A DNA stretch of 10,763 nucleotides from contig JAGABK010000126.1 of NCBI GenBank assembly GCA_017614625.1, forward strand, positions 1-10,763, written 5' to 3'. Of this stretch, positions 1 through 5,283 are shown in pieces. The number at the start of each line of letters is the position of its first letter. The first letter of the stretch is position 1. This stretch comes from Spirochaetales bacterium (GTDB lineage: Bacteria; Spirochaetota; Spirochaetia; Sphaerochaetales; Sphaerochaetaceae). Made by a program: the position numbers and the translations under genes. The notes beneath the pieces are model-generated. The model searched no databases, was not told the DNA's origin, and was given only the letters and a program-made list of their open reading frames with translations.

Positions 1-474
1 ACCGACGGGCAGGGAAGGCTGGTGGACTTCACCAACACGATCATCATCATGACGAGCAACCTCGGAAGCCGCCAGCTCATGGAGGCTCCGGACGTGCAGT
101 CCGGCCACGAGGCGGTCATGGAGGTCATCCGCGGTGCGTTCAAGCCCGAGTTCATCAACAGGATCGATGAGATAATCATCTTCAACAGGCTCGGAAAGGC
201 CCAGATCTCCGGAATCGTGTCGCTGCAGATGAAGCGCCTTGCCGACAGGCTCTCCAACAGGAACCTGAAGCTCGAGTGGGACGACAGCGTCATAGACATG
301 ATAAGCGAGGCCGGTTTCGACCCGGACTACGGAGCAAGGCCCATCAAGCGCGCCATCCAGACCATGGTCGAGAACCCGCTTGCAGTGGACATGCTGCACG
401 GACGCTTCAGCGACGGGGATTCGATCCGCCTGAGCGCGCCGCACGGGCAGCTTGAGATAGAAAGGAAGTCCTGA
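1..474 (+). CDS. clpB: ATP-dependent disaggregase ClpB, C-terminal end (5' truncated by window)
   Basis: This is the last 157 codons of a Hsp100 AAA+ chaperone that, with DnaK/DnaJ/GrpE, threads aggregated proteins through a hexameric ring in the cytoplasm. The frame is open from base 1 (TDGQGRLVDFTN), so the true start lies outside the window. The GTG at 22 falls inside a conserved block and is not a start. Visible parts of the second nucleotide-binding domain are the sensor-1 stretch TSN (fragment residues 18-20), the arginine-finger motif EFINRIDE (50-57, Arg54), and the sensor-2 motif GARPIKR (111-117, Arg113), followed by the small C-terminal domain. The phrase ENPLA after sensor 2 and the end without a long tail fit ClpB better than ClpA or ClpC, although ClpC cannot be wholly excluded from this fragment. 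The gene ends with TGA at 472-474. The following operon has its own promoter 11 bases later, so the two are probably not co-transcribed. Confidence 0.93.
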   Translation, partial: TDGQGRLVDFTNTIIIMTSNLGSRQLMEAPDVQSGHEAVMEVIRGAFKPEFINRIDEIIIFNRLGKAQISGIVSLQMKRLADRLSNRNLKLEWDDSVIDMISEAGFDPDYGARPIKRAIQTMVENPLAVDMLHGRFSDGDSIRLSAPHGQLEIERKS

Positions 475-485
475 CATTTGACCGC

Positions 486-514
486 TTGACATGTACACGC
501 AATGCGGGTATACT
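486..514 (+). promoter_or_regulatory. Sigma-70 promoter of higBA
   Basis: TTGACA at 486-491 and TATACT at 509-514 are separated by exactly 17 bases, giving a near-consensus housekeeping promoter. Transcription would start about 521-523, on or next to the higB ATG at 523, so the mRNA is predicted to be leaderless. The 7-bp direct repeat TTGACCG flanks the promoter at 478-484 and 516-522. Confidence 0.75.
493..513. promoter_or_regulatory. Candidate HigA operator (imperfect inverted repeat over the promoter)
   Basis: The arms GTACAC (493-498) and GTATAC (508-513) are inverted repeats matching at 5 of 6 positions. Between them lies CGC-AAT-GCG (498-506), also an inverted repeat. The element covers the spacer and most of the -10 box, where autorepressing antitoxins of this family bind. 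The assignment rests on position and symmetry only; the arms are short and chance symmetry is possible. Confidence 0.35.
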
Positions 515-522
515 ATTGACCG

Positions 523-804
523 ATGATAAAGAGCTTCGAAGACAGAGAAACCGAAAAGGTTTTCAATCAGGTTTCTTCCTCAAGACTGCCCAGGGATATC
601 CAGAAGGTTGCCTTGAGAAAGCTGATCATGATTGACAATGCCGGAGCTCTTTCGGATCTGCGTGTTCCTCCCGGCAACCGTCTCGAGGCATTGCACGGAG
701 ATAGGGAGGGGCAGCACAGCATACGGATCAATGACCAGTACCGTATCTGTTTCGTGTTTTCAGATGGTGATTTCTTTGACGTAGAGATTGTGGACTATCA
801 TTGA
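523..804 (+). CDS. higB: HigB/GraT-family RelE-like toxin (ribosome-dependent mRNA interferase)
   Basis: This 93-residue protein has the full length and hallmarks of the RelE/ParE superfamily branch annotated as HigB, GraT or plasmid-maintenance killer protein. Such toxins cut mRNA on the ribosome and are neutralised by the adjacent antitoxin. Diagnostic motifs are PPGNRLEAL (residues 49-57), GQHSIRINDQYRICF (63-77) and the C-terminal VEIVDYH, with the conserved terminal histidine at 93. The ATG at 523 gives the canonical family N-terminus (MIKSF). No Shine-Dalgarno precedes it, and the -10 box ends only 8 bases upstream, so translation is probably leaderless. The toxin gene comes first and the antitoxin second, the order typical of higBA. 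GC is clearly below that of neighbouring genes (27/60 at 541-600, 29/60 at 601-660, against 37/60 at 6241-6300), which suggests horizontal acquisition. The frame is intact with all family motifs present, so the toxin is probably functional. Confidence 0.88.
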   Translation: MIKSFEDRETEKVFNQVSSSRLPRDIQKVALRKLIMIDNAGALSDLRVPPGNRLEALHGDREGQHSIRINDQYRICFVFSDGDFFDVEIVDYH

Positions 805-822
805 CAGGGAGAAGGAAAGCGA

Positions 823-1131
823 ATGAATGATTATATCAAGACCCCATCGGTAGGAGAGATTCTGAACGAGGAATTCCTCATACCAATGAATATCTCTGCA
901 TACAAACTGGCAAAGGCGATAGATGTCCCCGTTTCCAGAGTACAGGATATCCTTCATGGAAGAAGGAAGATAACGGTTGACACTTCTCTCCGTCTCGGCA
1001 AGTATTTCGGAGTATCCGAAAGGTTTTTCCTTAATCTTCAGACCGATATTGATCTGAGGAATCTCAAGGCAGAGGAAAGAGAGGCGATTGACCGCATTGT
1101 ACCCTATGCGGCAAGTTTTGCAATCGGCTGA
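823..1131 (+). CDS. higA: HigA-family antitoxin / helix-turn-helix repressor
   Basis: This 102-residue protein is the antitoxin partner of the upstream toxin. It is expected to bind and neutralise the toxin and, through its DNA-binding domain, to repress the shared promoter. The N-terminal segment (TPSVGEILNEEFLIP, residues 7-21) and the helix-turn-helix of the HTH_3/Xre type at about residues 25-51 (ISAYKLAKAIDV...HGRRKIT) match the HigA addiction-module family. The start follows the toxin stop by 18 bases and has a good Shine-Dalgarno (AAGGA at 812-816, 6 bases from ATG), in contrast to the SD-less toxin. This could favour antitoxin synthesis over toxin on the same mRNA (inference). The stop TGA (1129-1131) is followed at once by an in-frame TAA. 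Base composition is low GC like higB (27/60 at 841-900). The gene converges on the next gene, whose stop lies 9 bases away. Confidence 0.9.
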   Translation: MNDYIKTPSVGEILNEEFLIPMNISAYKLAKAIDVPVSRVQDILHGRRKITVDTSLRLGKYFGVSERFFLNLQTDIDLRNLKAEEREAIDRIVPYAASFAIG

Positions 1132-1140
1132 TAATCGGTT

Positions 1141-1776
1141 TCAGCTTTCGGAAGGCCTGTAGTCTTCCGGAAAATCTATGTCCTGAATCCAGGAGCTGTC
1201 CGGGAACGATGGCGCCAGAACATCACATTGCTTGAGAATCCTGCTGACTGTCCAATCGTCGGGGCATCGCAGGATTCTTTCTTTCAGCGCATGGGTATGG
1301 AGGACGGGGTGTCCCGGAACGTTCTCTCCGTTCCTTTCCACGAACGGGCGCACAGCATCATGCGTGCCGAGAAGACGGGCGAGCTCTCCGTAATGGCTCG
1401 CCGTCACATAAGGCATGTCGGCCAGCGAAATGAAGAACGGACTGCCGTCGGAGACCTGGGACACGCCGACCTTTGTTGAGCGGAACTGGCCGCTGCGGTA
1501 GCTGCGGTTCTCCACTATGAGCATCTCAAGCTTTCCGGATGTCCTTCCGATGAATTCCTTGCACGGAAGCAGGGCCTTGCCCACGGAGCGCCGCCTGTAG
1601 CCGGTGACGACTATCAGGGTGCAGCTTTCGTTCTTTTCCGCGGAGTATCTTTCCAAGAATCTCAGCGCCTCGAGGCAGCAGTGTGCAACCAGGGTTTCCC
1701 CGTTGTACGGCAGGAGCATCTTGTTGGTCCTCCCCATCCTGGATGAGGTTCCGGCTGCAAGCATTACTATGTCCAT
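1141..1776 (-). CDS. MocA/MobA-like nucleotidyltransferase (NTP_transf_3 family)
   Basis: This 211-residue protein belongs to the MobA/MocA-type nucleotidyltransferase superfamily, which transfers CMP or GMP to molybdopterin or related cofactors, or nucleotides to sugar phosphates. The nucleotide-binding loop LAAGTSSRMG with N-K-M-LL lies at residues 6-22. The metal-binding segment is SLADMP (117-122; Asp120), and GHPVL (155-159) and the terminal DIDFPEDY (199-206) are typical of the MocA subgroup (CTP:molybdopterin cytidylyltransferase). Exact substrate is unknown. Usual partners such as xdhC/coxI or molybdenum hydroxylase genes are absent from the window, so an orphan or different role is possible. 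The ATG at 1776 begins directly with the conserved MDIVMLAAG, so the start is secure. The upstream sequence has only a GAGG one base from the ATG, too close for a normal Shine-Dalgarno. The gene is divergent from the DUF554 gene across 57 bp. Confidence 0.8.
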   Translation of the reverse strand: MDIVMLAAGTSSRMGRTNKMLLPYNGETLVAHCCLEALRFLERYSAEKNESCTLIVVTGYRRRSVGKALLPCKEFIGRTSGKLEMLIVENRSYRSGQFRSTKVGVSQVSDGSPFFISLADMPYVTASHYGELARLLGTHDAVRPFVERNGENVPGHPVLHTHALKERILRCPDDWTVSRILKQCDVLAPSFPDSSWIQDIDFPEDYRPSES

Positions 1777-1782
1777 GCCTCA

Positions 1783-1788
1783 ACTATA
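1783..1788 (-). promoter_or_regulatory. Possible -10 box of the nucleotidyltransferase gene
   Basis: On the minus strand TATAGT ends 6 bases before the ATG, implying a leaderless transcript. No convincing -35 is seen at 16-18 bases upstream (the best frame reads GGTACG), so this is a weak call that gains weight only from the similar spacing at higB and the DUF554 gene. Confidence 0.35.
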
Positions 1789-1796
1789 GCATCTTC

Positions 1797-1826
1797 TAGA
1801 CCAAACGTACCCGTTTTTTCTATACT
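1797..1826 (+). promoter_or_regulatory. Promoter of the DUF554 gene
   Basis: TATACT at 1821-1826 is preceded, after an 18-base spacer, by TAGACC at 1797-1802 (4 of 6 to TTGACA). The -10 box ends 7 bases before the ATG at 1834, so the start point would coincide with the start codon. There is no Shine-Dalgarno between them (TTCAGCC). Confidence 0.6.
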
Positions 1827-1833
1827 TTCAGCC

Positions 1834-2523
1834 ATGTTGGCCGTATTGATTAACTGCGCGACCGTAATTGTCGGTTCGATCATAGGTCTTCTGGTGGGGA
1901 GACACATCAAGGACAGCTTCAAGGAGATCGTGTTCTCCTGCTGCGGACTCATAACCCTGGTAATGGGCATCCAGATGGCGCTGGGGTCATCCAACTTCCT
2001 GGTTCTTCTTGTCGCGCTACTTCTGGGAGGAGCGATAGGGTATCTGCTGAAGATAGAGGACCGCGTCTACAATCTGGGTGAGAAGCTTGGCAAGGCCTCG
2101 AAGAGCGGGGGCACCCAGAACTTCGCCAAGGGCTTTCTTACGGCTTCGGTGCTGTTCTGCTCCGGCGCCATGAGCGTGGTCGGCTCCATCCAGGCCGGAA
2201 CCACCGGCGAGATGACCACAATCCTGATCAAGTCGGTCATGGACGGCTGCATGGCGGTGATTTTCGCATCCGTCTACGGAATCGGAGTCATGTTCTCATT
2301 CCTTTTCATCCTGGTCTACCAGGGCTTCTTCACCCTTGCCGGCGGATGGCTGCAGCCTCTTCTGGGAGAGGTTGGAATCGCCGAGCTGTCGGCCGAAGGC
2401 GGGGTGCTGCTGCTCATGATCGGCTTCGGACTCCTGAGGATAAAGGAGTTCAAGACCGCCAACTTCCTTCCGGCGCTGGTCTTCGCCCCGGTGCTTGGAA
2501 TTCCGGTTTCAAAGATCCTGTAA
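1834..2523 (+). CDS. DUF554 family integral membrane protein (YdfK-like)
   Basis: This 229-residue polytopic membrane protein matches the DUF554 family in size and layout; its biochemical role is not established. Hydrophobic helices can be read at about residues 2-22, 30-52, 55-72, 98-120, 128-165 (two helices separated by little loop), 188-202 and 209-228. Small-residue motifs such as VGSIIGLLVG and LLGGAIGYLL give it a transporter- or channel-like appearance. The N-terminus MLAVLINCATVIVGSIIG is the expected family start, leaving no room for an upstream alternative. The single conserved soluble stretch (about residues 73-97, EDRVYNLGEKLGKASKSGG) lies between the third and fourth helices. 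The gene stands alone with its own promoter, diverges from the nucleotidyltransferase, and converges on glgP. The stop TAA is followed in frame by a short tandem repeat and a second TAA at 2569-2571. Confidence 0.82.
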   Translation: MLAVLINCATVIVGSIIGLLVGRHIKDSFKEIVFSCCGLITLVMGIQMALGSSNFLVLLVALLLGGAIGYLLKIEDRVYNLGEKLGKASKSGGTQNFAKGFLTASVLFCSGAMSVVGSIQAGTTGEMTTILIKSVMDGCMAVIFASVYGIGVMFSFLFILVYQGFFTLAGGWLQPLLGEVGIAELSAEGGVLLLMIGFGLLRIKEFKTANFLPALVFAPVLGIPVSKIL

Positions 2524-2568
2524 TACCTGCAAGGTCTGCAAGACCTGCAATACCTACAAGACCTGCAA
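2524..2568. repeat. Five-copy 9-bp tandem repeat, consensus KACCTGCAA
   Basis: Five contiguous units are TACCTGCAA, GGTCTGCAA, GACCTGCAA, TACCTACAA and GACCTGCAA, followed by a degenerate sixth (TAACAGGCAA). The array fills the gap between two convergent genes, starting on the base after the DUF554 stop codon and in its reading frame. It contains a small stem, GGTCT (2533-2537) with AGACC (2541-2545), but no T-tract, so it is not a clear terminator. Confidence 0.85.
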
Positions 2569-2582
2569 TAACAGGCAAGAAT

Positions 2583-5108
2583 TCACCGTTTTCTGGCATC
2601 CGCAATGGATGTGTCGATGTCCGGATTGAGGGGCACCGGGCAGCTTCCGACGTTCCAGATCTGGTTGGCGTACTCGCGGATGGTCCTGTCGGAGGAGAAC
2701 TTCCCGCTTGCTGCCACGTTGAGGATGGCCTTGCGGTTGTAGTCCTTGAAGTTGTCCCTGTAGAGCTCCAGCGCCTCCTGGTGCCTGTCCGCGTACATCC
2801 TGAGGTCGGCGAAGATGAAGTACCTGTCGCCGCGGTCGAAGATGTCGGAGAAGAGGCTGTCGAAGGCGTGCGGCTCGCCGATGTTGAAGAAGTTGGACCT
2901 GATGAGCTGCACAGCCGCCTTGATCTCCTCGTCCCTGAGGATGAAGTCGTACGGGTCGTAGCATCCGCGCATGCGGGAGATCTGGTCCTCGGTGTGTCCG
3001 AAGATGAACACGTTCTCGTCGCCGGCTTCCTGGGCTATCTCCACGTTGGCTCCGTCGAGGGTTCCGATAGTCAGCGCTCCGTTGAGCATGAACTTCATGT
3101 TTCCGGTTCCGGAGGCCTCGAGGCCTGCGGTCGAGATCTGCTCGCTGAAGTTCGTGGCCGGGATGATGCTTTCGGCCATGGTGACCCTGTAGTTGGGCAT
3201 GAAGAACACCTTGAGCTTCTTGTTCACGGTCTCGTCCGAGTTGACCATGGCGGAGAGGCAGTTGATGAACTTGATGGAGAGCTTGGCGTTGGCATAGCCC
3301 GGGGCGCTCTTTCCGCCGAACAGGAACGTGGTGGGCGGGAAGGCCTGGGCGAAGGCGCTGTCGTTCTTCATGCGCAGGTAGATCAGAACGATGTCGAAGG
3401 CGTTCAGCAGCTGGCGCTTGTACTCGTGGATCCTCTTTACCTGTACGTCGAAGATGGTGTCCGGATCCAGGATGATCCCGCAGTCCTTCCTAAGGAAGGA
3501 TGCGGCCCTGACCTTGTTCTCGGCCTTGATCTTCGCGAACTTGCGTGCGAAGGCCGCGTCGTCGGCGAACTTCTTCAGGCCGGCGAGCTTGTCGGCGTTG
3601 GTGATCCACTCGGGTCCTATGGCGTCGGTGATGAGGTCGGCCAGCTTCGGGTTGGAGGAGAGCAGCCAGCGTCTGGGCGTGATTCCGTTGGTCTTGTTCT
3701 GGAACTTCTCCGGATAGATGCGGTTGAACTCCGGGAACATCTGGTTCTTCAGGAGGTCAGTGTGCAGCTGCGCCACTCCGTTGACCGCGTGGCTGCCTAT
3801 GATGGCCAGGTTGGCCATGCGCACGTTCTTGGGGTCCGATTCCTCGATGATGCTGACCTTCGAGATGGCGCCGTCGTCCATGGGGAAGTAGGCCACCGCC
3901 TTCTGGATGAAGCGGGCGTTGATCTCGTAGATGATCTGCATGTGTCTGGGAAGGATCTCCTGCATCATGGGGACGGGCCACTTCTCCAGGGCCTCCGGCA
4001 TGAGGGTGTGGTTCGTGTATCCCATGCACTGCAGCGTGATGTCCCATGCCTCATCCCAGGTCAGGCCTTCCTGGTCCACCAGGAGTCTCATGAGCTCGGC
4101 GATGGCGATGGACGGGTGCGTGTCGTTCAGCTGGATGGCCGCGAACTTCGGAAGCTCCTTCCAGTTGCTGCTGGACCTTCTGAAACGTCTGAAGATGTCC
4201 GCCAGGGAGCAGGCCACGAAGAAGTACTGCTGCTTCAGGCGCAGGACCTTGCCCATGTACTGGGTGTCGTTGGGGTAGAGGACCTGGCTGAGGTTCTCCG
4301 CCTTGACCTTGTTGTGCACCGCCTTGGCGTAGTCGCCTCCGTTGAACTCCTCGAAGCTGAACTCCTCCAGGGCCTTGGCGCTCCAGAGCCTGAGCGTGTT
4401 GACCGTCTTTCCGCCGTAGCCGATTATGGGCATGTCGTAGGCCATTCCCACGACCTTGTCGGTGTCCACCCACTTGTAGTTGTCGCGTCCGTTCTCGTGG
4501 ATCATCTCGACCCTGCCGCCGAAGTTGACCGTGTAGCGCAGGTCGGGCCTGGCGATCTCCCACGGGTTGCCGTCGCGGAGCCAGTTGTCCGGCTGCTCCA
4601 TCTGGTATCCGTTTCTGATCTCCTGGCGGAAGATTCCGTAGTTGTAACGGATTCCGTAGCCGAAGGAGGGGATCTCCAATGTCGCCATGGAATCGAGGAA
4701 GCATGCGGCAAGTCTTCCCAGGCCTCCGTTGCCCAGTCCTGCGTCGGGCTCGACGTCCGCGATGTCCTCATAGGAGTATCCAAGGTCCTTCAGGGCCTTG
4801 GCGACCTCGCCGGTCAGTCCCATGTTGGTGATGTTGTTGGTCATGGCCCTTCCCATGAGGAACTCGAGGGAGAGGTAGTAGACGCGCTTGGCCTTGGCAG
4901 CCTGCTGGGTCTTCCTGGAGATGTCCCACTGGTGGATGATCCTGTCGCGGATGGCGTAGGCCAGGGCGTCGTAGCGTCCCTGCATTGTGGTGTGGAACAC
5001 GTCCGCGTCCTGGGTGTATTTCAGGTGCTCGGCGAAATCCTTCTCGATAGCACTTGCGGTGTACGAGATCCTTGTATGTTCACTGTTGGATGTCTTGGTC
5101 TGGGCCAT
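2583..5108 (-). CDS. glgP: Glycogen/maltodextrin phosphorylase (GT35)
   Basis: This 841-residue, full-length glycosyltransferase family 35 enzyme is cytoplasmic. It cleaves alpha-1,4-glucan ends with inorganic phosphate to give glucose-1-phosphate, using pyridoxal phosphate. Family signatures appear in order: GLGNGGLGRLAACF in the N-terminal domain, the substrate-region phrase LNDTHPSIAIAELMRLL, KRIHEYKRQLLNAF, and the cofactor signature EASGTGNMKF, in which the PLP-linked lysine is Lys672 (codon at 3093-3095). The size is close to animal and many bacterial phosphorylases. Whether glycogen or short maltodextrins are preferred cannot be read from the sequence. The start ATG (5106-5108) has a Shine-Dalgarno AAGGA at 5117-5121, 8 bases away. 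The gene is monocistronic by context: convergent with the DUF554 gene and divergent from the pyrophosphatase. Its leader and promoter are unusually rich in inverted repeats (see separate entries), suggesting regulated expression. Confidence 0.96.
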   Translation of the reverse strand: MAQTKTSNSEHTRISYTASAIEKDFAEHLKYTQDADVFHTTMQGRYDALAYAIRDRIIHQWDISRKTQQAAKAKRVYYLSLEFLMGRAMTNNITNMGLTGEVAKALKDLGYSYEDIADVEPDAGLGNGGLGRLAACFLDSMATLEIPSFGYGIRYNYGIFRQEIRNGYQMEQPDNWLRDGNPWEIARPDLRYTVNFGGRVEMIHENGRDNYKWVDTDKVVGMAYDMPIIGYGGKTVNTLRLWSAKALEEFSFEEFNGGDYAKAVHNKVKAENLSQVLYPNDTQYMGKVLRLKQQYFFVACSLADIFRRFRRSSSNWKELPKFAAIQLNDTHPSIAIAELMRLLVDQEGLTWDEAWDITLQCMGYTNHTLMPEALEKWPVPMMQEILPRHMQIIYEINARFIQKAVAYFPMDDGAISKVSIIEESDPKNVRMANLAIIGSHAVNGVAQLHTDLLKNQMFPEFNRIYPEKFQNKTNGITPRRWLLSSNPKLADLITDAIGPEWITNADKLAGLKKFADDAAFARKFAKIKAENKVRAASFLRKDCGIILDPDTIFDVQVKRIHEYKRQLLNAFDIVLIYLRMKNDSAFAQAFPPTTFLFGGKSAPGYANAKLSIKFINCLSAMVNSDETVNKKLKVFFMPNYRVTMAESIIPATNFSEQISTAGLEASGTGNMKFMLNGALTIGTLDGANVEIAQEAGDENVFIFGHTEDQISRMRGCYDPYDFILRDEEIKAAVQLIRSNFFNIGEPHAFDSLFSDIFDRGDRYFIFADLRMYADRHQEALELYRDNFKDYNRKAILNVAASGKFSSDRTIREYANQIWNVGSCPVPLNPDIDTSIADARKR

Positions 5109-5109
5109 T

Positions 5110-5130
5110 ATGAAAATCCTTGTTTTTCAT
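5110..5130 (-). promoter_or_regulatory. Leader hairpin presenting the glgP ribosome-binding site in its loop
   Basis: On the mRNA strand ATGAAAA (5130-5124) can pair perfectly with TTTTCAT (5116-5110), leaving a 7-base loop ACAAGGA that contains the Shine-Dalgarno. The upstream arm is also part of the perfect 14-bp palindrome TTTTTCATGAAAAA (5123-5136), so two copies of TTTTCAT compete for one ATGAAAA. All arms are A-T rich and weak; a regulatory role is inferred. Confidence 0.4.
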
Positions 5131-5138
5131 GAAAAATA

Positions 5139-5180
5139 TGCTTTTGTTATTCCATTCATTGAAAGGAATTGACAAAAGCA
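5139..5180 (-). promoter_or_regulatory. Long imperfect hairpin at the predicted 5' end of the glgP mRNA
   Basis: The outer arms TGCTTTTGT (5139-5147) and ACAAAAGCA (5172-5180) are perfect complements. After a 1x2 internal loop come ATTCC (5149-5153) and GGAAT (5165-5169), then one mismatch, then TTC/GAA closing the loop ATT: 17 base pairs in 42 bases. The structure begins where transcription from the -10 box at 5187-5192 should start. On the mRNA strand it is followed by ATATTTTT, so it could act as a 5' stabiliser, an attenuator or a protein-binding site. The stem is partly A-T rich. Confidence 0.6.
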
Positions 5181-5196
5181 ATACTGATTATATCAG
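5169..5196 (+). promoter_or_regulatory. Possible upstream promoter of the pyrophosphatase gene
   Basis: A perfect TTGACA (5169-5174) is followed after 16 bases by TATCAG (5191-5196). It overlaps the divergent glgP promoter, so the two would compete for polymerase. The TTGACA also lies inside the glgP leader hairpin, so part of its match may be coincidental. Confidence 0.35.
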
Positions 5197-5216
5197 AAAA
5201 AACGGCGTTTTTTCAA
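5187..5216 (-). promoter_or_regulatory. Promoter of glgP
   Basis: On the minus strand TTGAAA (5216-5211) and a perfect TATAAT (5192-5187) are separated by 18 bases. The -10 box is embedded in the inverted repeat CTGAT-TAT-ATCAG (5184-5196). Start of transcription is predicted near 5180, giving a leader of about 72 bases. Confidence 0.75.
5196..5214. promoter_or_regulatory. 19-bp inverted repeat between -35 and -10 of glgP (candidate operator)
   Basis: GAAAAAACG (5196-5204) and CGTTTTTTC (5206-5214) are perfect 9-bp arms around a single central G. The element fills the promoter spacer and enters the -35 box, a position used by repressors and by MerR-type activators. Hairpin formation in RNA would be weak because the stem is almost all A-T, so a protein-binding site is more likely than a terminator. 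The binding factor is unknown. Confidence 0.5.
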
Positions 5217-5247
5217 TAACGGCGGGCGGCCCGGAAGCGGAAGTAAG

Positions 5248-5277
5248 TTGAACGGAAGTGCTTTTTTGGGTAATACT
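5248..5277 (+). promoter_or_regulatory. Possible proximal promoter of the pyrophosphatase gene
   Basis: TTGAAC (5248-5253), an 18-base spacer and AATACT (5272-5277) end 6 bases before the ATG at 5284. Both boxes match consensus at 4 of 6 positions. Use of this promoter would give a leaderless mRNA, as proposed for higB and the DUF554 gene. Confidence 0.4.
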
Positions 5278-5283
5278 ACAGAT

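Noticed and set aside
22..24. GTG at 22 as a gene start
   Set aside because: The frame is open and conserved upstream to base 1 (TDGQGRL), so this is the interior of clpB.
1149..1169. Stem CGGAAG/CTTCCG as a terminator after higBA
   Set aside because: It lies inside the end of the convergent nucleotidyltransferase coding sequence, has a 9-base loop, and has no T-tract on either strand.
2346..5132. A 928-codon open frame on the plus strand across glgP
   Set aside because: It is antisense to the fully conserved glycogen phosphorylase and also overlaps the DUF554 gene end. Its Val/Gly/Asp/Leu-rich composition is what a GC-rich gene gives when read on the opposite strand, and it shows no domain pattern.
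5196..5214. GAAAAAACG-G-CGTTTTTTC as an intrinsic terminator
   Set aside because: The stem would be almost entirely A-T with a tiny loop, and it sits within the glgP promoter, so an operator reading is better.
5248..5283. TTG at 5248 as the pyrophosphatase start
   Set aside because: The extra 12 residues are not part of the family, whose N-terminus is the metal-binding MKEVYITGH segment. The TTG also coincides with a -35-like hexamer.
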